DNA of 64,000 nucleotides, taken from NCBI GenBank assembly GCA_021234155.1, contig JAJEKV010000109.1, positions 1,231,193 through 1,295,192 of the forward strand, written 5' to 3'. Within the stretch, counting starts at the first letter, position 1, and each line of letters opens with the position of its first letter. This DNA is from Isoetes taiwanensis. Taxonomy: Eukaryota > Streptophyta > Lycopodiopsida > Isoetales > Isoetaceae. Under the pieces are notes generated by a model. The model searched no databases and had not been told where the DNA came from. It was given only the letters and a program-made list of their open reading frames with translations. Shown in pieces: positions 32,354 through 42,712 of this stretch. The position numbers and the translations under genes were made by a program.

Positions 32354-33520
32354 TATGGATTACGGTAGCACCAAATTCTTTTTTAGAGTTGCTAAAGCTA
32401 GGCAGATAAAAAACTCTATCTCTGAAATCAAAAGTGACTCTGGGGATATTCTAAATAACCCCTCAGATATCTCAAATTACTTCTACTCTAAATATTCTGC
32501 TCTGTTCTCTAAGCAAAATAATTTGGATGCTACTAGCACGTCAACAATGCTAAGGCTTTCAGCGATTTGATTGATACCATTATCCCAAATGATCACTGCC
32601 AAATGGATATTTCTCTATCTAATGTTCCAAGCTCTGATGAAGTCTTATCTGTCTTAAAAAGTTTCAAACATGAAAAATCTCCAGGGCCAGATGGCTTTCC
32701 CCCTGAATTCTTTCTTATGTTCTGGGATTTAATGCAAAATGACATTATGCATTTTATAAAGGGATTTTGGGAATCTAATCATCTTCATCCCTCGATTGCT
32801 AGTGGTTTTATTTCCCTGATTCCCAAAGTTGAGAGACCTTCTGATTTCTCTGATTGGAGGCCTATTTCCTTAACAAATTCTACTTATAAGATTTGTGCTA
32901 AAATCATTGCCTCAAGAATTAAGGATTACCTGCAAAAATGTATTAGTGGAAATCAGTGTGCTTTTCTTCCAAAATGATTCATTTTAGAAAATTACATTCT
33001 TTGCCATGGAAGGATTGCATTGGAATAAAATATCAAGCCAAAAGCGTATTCGCTTAAATTGGATTTCAAAAGGGCATTTGACAATATCGGATGGGATTTT
33101 ATTGAGTTTGCTATGAAAAAGCTAGGCTTCCATGATAGAATGATTCACTAATTATGGGTTTAAATCTCGATCTAACTTCTGCTGTTCTCATCAATGGCTC
33201 TCCTAGTCCCTTCTTTCCTCCGGAGAGGGGGTTAGACAAGGTTGTCCACCGGGCACCTTATCTATTTTTATTGTGGTGGCTGAATTGCTCACTAAAGCAA
33301 TTAAGTACCATCAAAATATTATTGGCAATATTTCAGGTCTTAAACTCCTAACTCCCCCTAAACTCTCCGTATTCAACAATATCTTGATGACACCTTCTCC
33401 TTTCTTGAAAATAATGCTAAAAACATTGCTTTCTTCATGGATCTTTTATGTCAATTGATGCGGTCGTGAGTGGATTTAAATTTATCTAAGTGTGTTATGA
33501 TAAGTGATGCGGTGACAATT
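32354..33520 (+). pseudogene. LINE D reverse transcriptase domain
   Basis: After a frame change at about 32345 the linker and RT follow: KHEKSPGPDGFPPEFF (about 32666-32713), SGFISLIPKVERP (about 32802-32840), DWRPISLTNSTYKICAKIIA (about 32854-32913), KLDFKRAFDNIGWDF (about 33058-33100) with the first catalytic Asp, a QGCPPGTLSIF block (about 33240-33272), and QYLDDTFSFLENN (about 33376-33414) with the catalytic Asp pair. There are stops at about 32975 and 33028 and later frame changes. The motif set is that of plant L1-clade LINEs. Confidence 0.85.
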
Positions 33521-34039
33521 CATATGTGGCGAGAATTAAAATTATCAAAACTTCCAGGTTACCAAACTTCTTGGCATGCCTTTGTCTCTCGAATCCAAAC
33601 CTCTACGGTCTATGGTCCCCAATCATTGAAAAGATCGAGCTAAGCTTCATATCTATAAAAATACTTTATCTTTGGCGGGCGAAGTTGTAATTGCCAATCA
33701 AGTTCTTACCAGCTCTCATATCTATTTCTCTCTTTGCTTTAGTTGCTCCAGCCTCTGTTTACAAGGCATTGAGAAAATTATTAGGAACTTCATTTGGAAT
33801 GGTAATAATCTAGTCAATTGGAATACTATCACCGTGGCATAAAAAAGAGGGTGGTCTTGCTTGTAAAATATTCATAAAAGCAGGCCCAAGCCCCAGCGGG
33901 AAATTTGTTTGGAAAGCTTTTAAATGGCTCGCACGGTGTAGCATCTAAATTCATCGAATCTTTGCTCACAAAAAGCTCTCCTTACGGTCATCCCTCAATT
34001 CCTCATGACTTACCAAATTCGCTTTTGTGAAGTCTCCTT

Positions 34040-35040
34040 AGCGTAATATGTCCCCTCTTATGAGAAACATTATTAAGGCCTGGAATAATATCTATTTAGC
34101 TTTCAAATTTGATCAGAGCCAAAATTTTCATTCGGACATGTCTATTTTCTGGTCTCCTACTTTCAAGGATCATCCGAACCATGTGCTGGCCTTGAAACAT
34201 CCTCAGATATACAAGAAATGGTACCTCAAGGGCTTTAATAATTTGGGTGATCAGGTGGCATAATGGCGAGATGGATTACTTGGTCAAATCTCAAGATCAA
34301 AATAAGGGGAACACATACTGACAAAAAGGTTTACAAGCACATCAGGAACATTGTTGGAAATTCTGTCCCTTCTCGGTTGCCCAATAGTGGCCTTAGCTGG
34401 ATGCTTAATAAGAAATCAAATTACAAGGTCAAGGATATTTACAATTTCTTAGATCAAAGGCCTGATCTTCCTAAGTCATCCATTGCTTGGAACATAAACT
34501 CTGCTGTTACTAAATCTCTAATCAGAAATGTATGGAGATCCTATGCTTCAAGAAAGGTTTCCTTCTTTGCTTGGTTGATTGCAAATAAAAGTGTTCCACT
34601 GCCTTCAAGTTGTGGCCGATTAGAAATCCTAATGCCTCACCAAACTGTCCTCTTAACTGCAATAATGTTGAGAATTTGGAACATATTTTCTTTTGCTCAA
34701 AATTAGATCCCCTTTGGTTGTGGTTTAATAGATACTTTGACAATTATGATACCTCTTCCATTCTTAATTTCATGCAAGGAAATGATAATTACAAGAATAC
34801 CATTGCATTTCTAACTCTGTGGAATATTTGGAAATCGAGAAATAGGTGTCTATATGGTAAGAAAAGGTTTTCTATTACTTGGATTAAGCTACATATTAAA
34901 TATGACATTGAGCTCTGTGCTACTGCACATAGGAGAACTTTTGCTGACAATTATGACAGGTCCTGGGATCAAATTGGTGAATTTGTGGGGTATTATAAAT
35001 TATTCATCTCAACACTTTCATTTACAAATACTAATTAAGT
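34040..35040 (+). pseudogene. LINE D C-terminal region with zf-RVT
   Basis: A readable frame (34263-34706) and its continuation include SYASRKVSFFAWLIANKS (about 34540-34593). The zinc-finger block is CPLNCNNVENLEHIFFC (about 34648-34698), whose Cys/Cys/His/Cys pattern is typical of the RVT zinc-binding domain at the end of L1 ORF2. A frameshift at about 34600-34610 separates the halves. The frame then continues FLTLWNIWKSRNRCLYG (about 34807-34857), also typical. Confidence 0.75.
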
Positions 35041-35084
35041 TCCTTTTCATAGGATACATGGAGTTGTCAGGAGGGCCTTTACAG

Positions 35085-35375
35085 CAGATACTTTGTCTCC
35101 AAGGATGGAGAGTCTCTGAGAAATGAAGTTGATAGATATGGGGTGGAGAGATTGCATGAACATCAGGTCTGCTATCCCCCTACTAATCAGTGGTCAGTCT
35201 GGCAAAGGAGAAAAGATGAAGAGGTCAAGAAAACAGCTGAAAGGGTTTGGGCAGAAATATTTTCAAGGGAAGTTATGCAAATGGTCTTCATGTTCAGGTT
35301 CATTGAGAAGTACAATCAAAATTTCACTGAAAGGCAGTTTCTAAGATATAGAGAATTATACTACACTCCGTAATG
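35085..35375 (+). pseudogene. Extra coding-like segment in the LINE D 3' region
   Basis: A frame of about 95 codons reads DGESLRNEVDRYGVERLHEH (about 35110-35170), then NQWSVWQRRKDEEVKKTAER and ends LRYRELYYTP before TAA at 35371-35373. It is rich in charged residues and helix-forming. I do not recognise it. It lies between the zinc finger and the poly(A), so it may be the true ORF2 C-terminus, a third small frame of this LINE family, or transduced sequence. Confidence 0.35.
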
Positions 35376-35980
35376 CTTGGCGATAGTTATGGTACACTTA
35401 TACTGCTTATGGTACAGTCAGATTACTACAGATTGATCAGAGATGAGCTATGGCATGCACCTTCCTATATTCTTGGCACTACCTCAAATTTCACAAACCG
35501 TTTTAATCTGCTCTTCTTCTCCAATGATCCACATGACACAAAAATTCCTACTATCCCTTCCACTACTATCATATCAGAAATTGACAGCATTGGCTCCTTT
35601 TGAATGCAGTAACTTCTTTTGTGAATGCAGGTCAATTAGTACTTTTAGCAAAAGGATTGGCATGAAGAATTCGTGGAGAACTTTTTTCAAGACTCTTTTT
35701 GGGATTCTTACACCGGAAAACTTTGACATTTGTCTTCAACTATCACATATCTGGAAACTATTGAAGATCTTCTACATCAGATGTCACATTCTGATGGAGT
35801 TAAGTTGCTGCCTACTCTTAACATCATATCCACAGGATTTTCGGGACTACTTCTGCTACAGAAACTTGTTAACATAATTTCCTATTCATCAGTTCACATT
35901 TTCTATGGTTAAGTCTTCATGGGACTTAACTATATTTTGTATGTTTTTCCTTAATTAATGAAAAAATCATCTCGTACCTT

Positions 35981-35981
<1 letters not shown>

Positions 35982-36011
<30 letters not shown>
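35982..36011 (+). repeat. Poly(A) tail of LINE D
   Basis: There are thirty consecutive A residues. The sequence before them (AATTAATGAAAAAATCATCT) can act as a plant polyadenylation region. This marks the 3' end of the LINE copy. Confidence 0.9.
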
Positions 36012-36014
<3 letters not shown>

Positions 36015-37200
36015 ACCATATGAAAAAATGCAGTGTCACATGCAATGCTAACCATGCTAAAGCTTTTAGGGAAATACTACAAAATCACCGACATATAAAG
36101 AATTTATGGTGAGATAATAACAACACATCATACATTGATCCAGGATTGTATTCTCTAATCTACTTTAAGAGCAATAAGCAAATGCGTTACAAGAACCATT
36201 TTGCATACGTACTTTACATCGTTTTTTCGCAGGAGAGGAGAAAATTCCGTCCATAGGTCACCATGCATTTAATAGAAAGTATTTCGCTGCCTTAGTGCCA
36301 ATGGATTTGGACACGATTATCCATAGCTGTAAAGATATAGCATTAACACATAAGCCTAAAGAATAACTTAGCAAATCTTGCATTTGATAGAGGCTAAAAA
36401 AACATAACTTGTGAAAAAGCTTGGAAAGCCTGGAAAGATCCTAAACTTTTTCTTACAGGGTCATCAGCCAAAGCTGATTCCACATACACCATGAAGGTTT
36501 GATTCAAGCTAGTGGTCCAGCCAAAGAAATTCTTAGAGGAAAGGAGCACAAATTAGAGCATGGCTACTAGGGGTGGCCACATGATCATCTTTTTGCCTTC
36601 AACGACAGATCTTGATGCAAAAATGGAGGTGGAGGCTTCTTCTTGAAGTCGGAGGCCAGTTTTCAATCTTCCACTTCGGTAGGGGGAGTATCTATAAAAA
36701 GTAGTTCAATCTGATGGTCCCCCTCTCTTCTGAAGCTCTTCCTCCTTTATTCTACCGCTCTTCACCTCTCTGGTATCTGCTCTCGAATCAAATTGAGATA
36801 CGGAGATGGAGGCATCAAAGATTGCATATGGCCAGCCCTATTGCCACTGCCCTTTTTTTTTAAAAAACTGCTGGCGCTGGCTCGGTCGACCCCACCTTCG
36901 CCTCCTCCACATTTTATCCTACATATGTAATTGGTATAGGCAAGGTTCGCTTAGATATTCTACGAAAGATTTTGCGTCATCGGGAAAAAAATAGAAAAAA
37001 AAATGGCACTAATAATTGCACTGCTGGTAAGAGAAGAGCTTCTGGTGCCATATCCGCCCCTTCTGATCATAGGGTTTCGCCATAGCTGCACTTGCCTGTT
37101 TTCTCTACGTTCCCAGAGATGGCCTGAACAGGTAAATATCAAAAGATCAAACAGTCTTGCTTTGCTGAAAGAGCCATGCCATTAGCAAACTAGAGGTTTC
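36012..37200. other. Interval with a possible promoter and short frame
   Basis: Most of this DNA shows nothing. At about 36688-36698 CTATAAAAAG resembles a TATA box, followed by a C/T-rich leader and an ATG at 36806 opening 62 codons, and a second readable stretch (about 36850-37070, KVRLDILRKILRHREK region) in another frame. This could be the 5' end of a gene or pseudogene that I cannot identify. Confidence 0.25.
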
Positions 37201-37225
37201 TTTTTTTTTTTTTTTTTTTTTTTTT
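37201..37225 (-). repeat. Poly(A) tail of LINE E (T run on + strand)
   Basis: Twenty-five uninterrupted T residues on the + strand mark the 3' end of the minus-strand LINE. Confidence 0.85.
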
Positions 37226-37626
37226 GAAGGACTACAAACTTTGATTCATATAACTAAAAGACGAGTCTACATAAATTTAAAGACGGTGGATTTTTATTTT
37301 ATAACCTCTCTTAGAGCCTTGAAGGCCATGGACAAACCGAATCAACTAACAAAAACCACCATGTCCATATGCAAATATATGTCCCTAATTCTAATGGTGA
37401 AGGTGTAAATAAAGTATGCCTACGATCAGATGGAGAACTTTCTTTTCTTGAAAAATCAAGAGAACAAAACAATTAAGTAATTCTCATAACAATTTTATTT
37501 TGCAAACCTTAAGAACAATCTCATCTTGTACATGGATACCCCACAAAGATAAACAATCTCCTTCTCTTCCGAATAAAGACCAAAAATGCCCATCCACATC
37601 TTGATGAAAAGCTCATTTGAATTTGG

Positions 37627-37712
37627 GCCCAAACCAAAGGGGGTTTAAGGGGATAGATGGCAAATGCAACATTTGTTGGCTATGTTAATGGTAGTTGTGT
37701 GTTAATGGGTCA
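37627..37712. repeat. Diverged copy of the terminus of the 54265-58522 element
   Basis: CCCAAACCAAAGGGGGTTTA plus AGGGG is identical to part of the 121-bp terminal repeat at 58402-58522. The following GGCTATGTTAATGGTAGTTG matches its terminal part with an 8-base gap and one change. Only one end is present here, embedded in LINE E. The stretch may be a solo terminus or a shared ancestral sequence. Confidence 0.6.
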
Positions 37713-39334
37713 ACAAAACAAGACCATGCCCTTGAGGGCCTTACACAAGAAAAAGGGGTGCTGTAATATTGTGCATGGAGTTTCCTTTGCATTGTGCATA
37801 AATATCAGAGCATGGAAATCCGATTATCCATTTTATCATACTAAAAATGGTAGTACTAAAACAAGGCATCTACATGGATCCTTGCCACCATAAAACCATG
37901 ATAGATTTGGGATGAAACAAAGAAAAACATCCCATACCCATATCCAAACACTTTTCCATTGTGGGTCTAAGGACAGAAACATACCACCAATTAGATGGAG
38001 GCGACCATCATGGAAATTTCTAGAATGCAAAAGCAATTTATAAATGAACCACACAAACAAATCACAATCAAATCACAATGGCAACCCCTTCTTCAACTAC
38101 CTCCATATCTGGATACAATCCTGTGGCAACAATATGTACTAAGGATATGATTCAAAGCATCTTCATGGCTTTGATGGCTTTTCTGAGATAACAAGAACTT
38201 TGTTCTAAATGCTTCCCATGACATGAGATGACCAGATCATACTAAAATTAATAGTGCACTCACCAACCGCTATCCAACGTCGTTGTGTCTTTTGGATGAA
38301 CAACCACACTTAGAGGCACATTCTCTCGGCCATTCGCAAAGGAATCCACCAGACATGGAGTGGACAACTTTTGCTCTCCTATGCCTCGGGATTAATATGG
38401 AAAAGAGACCGACAAAGGTCCCAAGGCGTTAAAGCAACCCCCTTTAGAAAGAGAGAAGAAGCATTAGGATACGGGTGCATATGATAAAAACAAAGCCCAA
38501 GGAAGGAGGGGCTTAATGGTGGCCTTATGAAATGGGAGACAATGTTGAATCGATTAATATTTTAACCATCTCAGGCCATGAGAATCATCCAACAATGAAA
38601 ATCCTCCAAATAAACTTTTTGATATCATCACCTTGCTTTGGAGGTGAAGATCCAACATACCAAGACCACCTTAACCTCCTTAGGTCTAATGCATTTCAAA
38701 CATAAGCTACCTTGACCCAATCTCTAACTCATTTCCACCCCAAATAAAAATTTCGACGATCAAATTACACAATCTCCTCCATCTTACAATCTGCAAAAAG
38801 TGAAGCTGAATAGAATATACTAGCAGATTATGAAAGAAACATCCAAAACCTACACCATGTAGACATGAGTATTACTAAGAACACATTTAAAGCCTCAAGG
38901 CAAGTAAATTTTGATTCTCACACGGCATGGACAATTTTCCTCTCAAGGAAAGCAAATCATTCCACCAAAACAAGTGCTTTTGCAACCCACTAATAATTTC
39001 ATCCCAACATCATCCATAGGCAGAGACGTGAATTCCAACTAGGGATACCAAGCAACTTTGTGGTATTGCCATCCCTTTGAATCTTTTTTGGATAGTCCAA
39101 AATACTTGGGAGGGATGGGGATTCCAAAGCCCACAAAGTCATCGCATTTTGCCAAAATCTACAAGAACCCCAATGCCAAGAAGGTTTCTTAAACTCCAAC
39201 GCCAATCTCTCTGCAGCCTCGTGGATCATATTTGAAGTCCTGACTTTGTAGGTTTGAATTCATATGCAAGAAAATGGTCTATCCCAAATTTAAGCCAAAG
39301 TCAAACCCTAAAGTTGCATCCTCGTGGAATATTT

Positions 39335-39600
39335 TATTTTATTAACTAGCTCTCTTAGAGCCTTGAAGGCCATGAAGCCTGAAACTAGTGGTAATCACAA
39401 TGATAACAAAAAAGTACGGTGCATGTCCATCGCCTTAAAATATGTCCCTAATTCTAATGGTGATAGTATAAATAAAGAATAGAAATCCTGCGCTTGAATG
39501 GAGAACTTTCTGCGAATATTTTGGTATATGGGGCATGCTGTAAACACGTGATCTCTCAATTGACAAGAACAAATGTACAGTTCATCAGCAGACTTACGTT
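39335..39600 (-). mobile_element. LINE relic F, 5'-truncated 3' end of the LINE E family
   Basis: 39346-39505 is homologous to 37301-37450: CTCTCTTAGAGCCTTGAAGG and ATATGTCCCTAATTCTAATG occur in both, followed by a shared GGAGAACTTTC. On the minus strand the coding part just upstream (about 39598-39500) reads ELYICSCQLRDHVF, resembling the zinc-finger tail of LINE ORF2. The copy is therefore a short 3' fragment lying behind LINE E in the same orientation. Confidence 0.55.
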
Positions 39601-40938
39601 TTTTTCCTCAAAAACCCTTTGGGGGTTTTAATCTTGCACAGTAATAGGCTAGTTGTTCTTTGTTGTTTCAGTCCCATAAGCCATGTGTCCGGGACAATAA
39701 AATTCAATTCACAATCAGTTCCTAGTTTATTTCAAGGAGGCATATTTCCAAATTGTTAGTTCTTGAGAAGCAAGTCTCAGATTCAAAAGCAATGTACAAA
39801 AAATGAGAAAATTGGAGTTGACACATTGAAAGCAGCATCTACTAGGGGACATTTTGGCAGCTAGGTCGAATGAAATTTGAATTCTAAAGGAACATACTAC
39901 CTCAATTTAGTTTTGTGTACAATCAGGTCCAAAGACTTGCCCTTGTGTACCCTAAACCATTTAATAAGCAGCCAATGAACATTTGCCATATTGCAAGTTT
40001 CTTGGTACACAAATTTATAAATTTGGACATTTTAATGAAAGTTGTTTCCATCATTGGTTTGTGGAAAAGCGTGATAAAACCTGACTTAAGCTATTTAAAT
40101 CGAGAATGCTTTCTGTCTTGGAAAAGCTCTCAACTTTAGAAAAACTAGGGTACTCTTTTAAACAACATAGAACTTCGGTCATGATTTCATCGGAAGATGA
40201 ATTATGCGCTGTTGCATGACATTTCCTTATATATTACAAAATGGAAAGTGGGAAGACAATTCCGTGGCTACAAAAACTTATTGGTTACTTCCAGTTGTCA
40301 CAAATTAGCACATCGAGCTTCCAGCATTTACAGTTGTTCAACTTGTATGACATCTTCAGACATAAGTTTTACAGCCTGTGAATCGAATAATTTTACAGCT
40401 TATGAATCCAAGTAGGTAAGTCTACATGCAAGAAGTAAGATATGAGATAGCATCACAAGGAAGTCCTCAGCTTCTTACAGCTGTTTGGCCTTATCACAAA
40501 AATTCCAAATACTCTGCTAAAAAGAAAAAAATATTTGAGCTGGGAAATAATGGAACGAGGCTTTTCTAGGAATGACAGATACTCTTATCTGCGAGCGGAT
40601 TCAAGCAGCAAATTCTATCCCACGGAATCAACTATATATCTACATAGTAAGTCAAATTACTATGCATGTTGGGGGCAAATTTTTTGTCATGTTACAACTC
40701 ATCTAATCTGGAGGCGCTCGATCCAGTTTCTGGCTTGTAGCAATTAACACCTCAGTCCACCTCATTTAGACCACTATGAAAGTGGTATGAACATATTTGG
40801 ACTTGAATTTGCCAGATATCTCTACTTCAAATTCCTAGCCAAAAATCCTAAGGGTACAGTCGTCGTGATTGTGAAGTTACTGCATCTTTTTGTGATTTTG
40901 CAAGCCGAAAGGACGTTGCGAAGATATCACAACATTAA
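39601..40938. other. Non-coding interval, nothing recognised
   Basis: Only short frames of 60-75 codons without recognisable motifs are present. No RNA gene is seen. Confidence 0.4.
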
Positions 40939-41350
40939 GGGGGGGAGATATTGGCTCCCATTTTTTTGCATCGATTTTAGAAAATGATGAGCCAAATATG
41001 CCGGAGAGGGTACACTCATCAAATAACATATAAAAATTTTGGCGGATGAGTTTTTTGATATGGTCTGTGGGGTATGGGATAAAACCTTGGAGAGGTTGGA
41101 GCCCATTGCATAACTATTTCCATGAAGGATCCGCCCTTTTAATGTGTTGGTTATCACTGGAGGTGCTAGCGCGTAACATTTGGTATTAGAGCCAAGGTCC
41201 AATCCCTCGTGGCAACATGTGTTTCACATGCTTGAGTGCAAGCATCTCGAGAAAGAGGAGGAATTGATATGATCTATGGAGTATGGAATAAAGCATTGGA
41301 GAGATTGAGGACATGAAGGATATGCCCTTTTGGTTGCTAATGCATAATAT
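40939..41350 (+). mobile_element. LTR retrotransposon relic: polypurine tract, short LTR and primer-binding site
   Basis: AAGGGGGGGAGA at 40937-40948 looks like a polypurine tract, and about 226 bp later (ending GCGCGTAACA at about 41177) comes a primer-binding site. The block between is a candidate short LTR. A second, partial copy of its central part follows at about 41267-41350: GATATGATCTATGGAGTATG matches GATATGGTCTGTGGGGTATG at about 41057, and TTGGAGAGATTGAGG matches TTGGAGAGGTTGGAG. No coding domain remains. Confidence 0.5.
41181..41194 (+). promoter_or_regulatory. Primer-binding site (initiator Met-tRNA type)
   Basis: TGGTATTAGAGCCA differs by one base from TGGTATCAGAGCCA, the complement of the 3' end of plant initiator Met-tRNA used to prime most plant LTR retrotransposons. 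It stands a few bases after the candidate LTR end, as expected. Confidence 0.7.
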
Positions 41351-42062
41351 TTTTTGACAATTGAAAGTATTCGACTCAATATTCATGTAAGTTTTTTTAA
41401 AACATTGAATACATCAAATCAAAAAAATCTTAGCATCGCTTTTCCTGTTAAGTTCAAGGCCGTTGTTTTTCTAAATGCTTCAGTGTTTCCAGTTAATGTT
41501 GAATCAATTTGATGTTTCACAAGGATTTCGACAGGTTTATATTGCTTGTTGAAACTAGTTTCCATCATTATGATTGCTTATTTATTTTCAAGTCATAGTT
41601 TCTATTAATCCATGGCATAAGATAAGTTGACTCATTGAGATTTGAGAATATTTTCGGACAATGAAGTCAAGGAGTTTGAAGTCATATCATGTCCTAAAAT
41701 ATCTATGGGTCTTCTGAACAACGGCTAACAAATAAGAATAGGTGCAAAGAATAGACTTCTGAAGCCAAGAACTAGACTTTTGTGTAATCCTATGGTGTCA
41801 TTTTGTGATCTTATATTTGTGATCTTATATAGTTCTAAAAGAGCATAGTCAAACATGTTTGGAGGCAAAGCTGTAAGACAAAACTCATATTGGATTTCTT
41901 GCCAATAAATGCATAGTATCCGACCTGCCCAATACCAGAATTCTTCCCTGGTTTTTTGGCAACAGAGATTGATGAGTATTCGACTTGTCGAATATGTGTT
42001 GAAAATCACAATAGAATATGGGTATTCGACTTGTCCAATACCCTAAGAAATGAAATCACAAT
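41351..42062. other. Non-coding interval with short GTATTCGACTTGTC motifs
   Basis: A GTATTCGACTTGTC(G/C)AATA motif occurs at about 41977 and 42021. Otherwise nothing is recognised in this A/T-rich stretch. Confidence 0.4.
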
Positions 42063-42598
42063 ATAATACCTTTATTTGCAGAACCAGGACTATTTTTGGA
42101 ATCCAACCCCAAATCTCACAGTCTAATACCTTTATTTGCAAAGCCAAATACCATTTTTGAAATCCAATCCAAATCTCACAATCTAAGGGCGAAATCACAT
42201 TAGTGCCCAAACCCAAAACATTTTTTTGGCGCGGGCCAATAATAAACTTGCCTTGTGAATATAACTTTTGGCATGCATTAAATTTTGAACGGGCAATGCT
42301 CATGTCTAAAGTTCTGGCATGCATTATTCTTTTGCCACATGGACACAAGATGATCTTGCCCATTAAATTCAAATCTTGCCTACTTAAATTCCAAACTTTT
42401 CTTTTGGTTTGGATGTGCTCCAATCTCATATTATTCTTTATTTGTTTGGGCTTGGCGCAAGTATGATTTCACCCTAATACCTTTATTTTGGCAGAACTAA
42501 ATACCATTTTTGAAATCTAACCCTAAATCTCACAGTCTAATACCTTTATTCGCAAAGCCAAATACCATTCTTGGAATCCAACCCTAGGATCTCACAGT
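42063..42598. repeat. Four-copy tandem repeat of a 60-bp unit (split by a MITE)
   Basis: Units start with AATACCTTTATTTGCA-like sequence at about 42065, 42125, 42476 and 42539 and continue through GCCAAATACCATTTTTGAAA, TCCAACCC and CTCACAGTCT. Subtracting the MITE and one TAA restores a 60-bp period across all copies. The array ends about 115 bp before the SHMT start codon, so it lies in that gene's promoter region. Confidence 0.8.
42187..42474. mobile_element. Tourist-like MITE (288 bp) with TAA target duplication
   Basis: The ends GGGCGAAATCAC and, on the other strand, GGGTGAAATCAT form imperfect inverted repeats of about 35 bp that include GCC..A.CCCAAA. TAA flanks both sides (42184-42186 and 42475-42477). 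The empty site CTCACANTCTAATACC is seen in the neighbouring repeat unit, so insertion with a 3-bp duplication is directly supported. A TAA/TTA 3-bp duplication with GG-starting termini is typical of PIF/Harbinger-related Tourist elements. It has no coding capacity. Confidence 0.75.
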
Positions 42599-42712
42599 CT
42601 ACCTCCAACTCCGAACCAATAAAAGCACACAACATAAGGGCAACATTATTTGGAGCCTCTATTTCAAGCTTTTTAGATAGTAAAACCCTGAAGCTTTTGC
42701 TCAGGGGCAACC

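Larger units (their letters stand above)
30940..36011 (+). mobile_element. L1-type LINE relic D with poly(A) tail
   Basis: The C-terminal end of ORF1 (about 30980-31215), a complete but broken ORF2 (31259-35040) and a long 3' region end in a 30-nt poly(A) run at 35982-36011. It is the same family as the element starting at about 61076: both ORF2s begin MKILSWNLRGIKG and are preceded by similar ORF1 ends with a D-S-D-K-E-N motif. The left limit is approximate because the ORF1 5' part is missing or unrecognisable. Confidence 0.8.
37201..39330 (-). mobile_element. LINE relic E (L1-type 3' half) with poly(A) tail
   Basis: On the minus strand a frame at about 38760-38590 reads FIWGGNELEIGSR, then GGLGMLDLHLQSK and SKSLFGG. 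This is the post-RT block of L1 ORF2 (usual pattern FLWGG...GGLGI.DL...NKALL.KWL). A T run of 25 at 37201-37225 on the + strand is its poly(A) tail. Stops are frequent throughout. The 5' end is lost; the left part of the copy ends at about 39330 where another LINE 3' end abuts. Confidence 0.6.
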
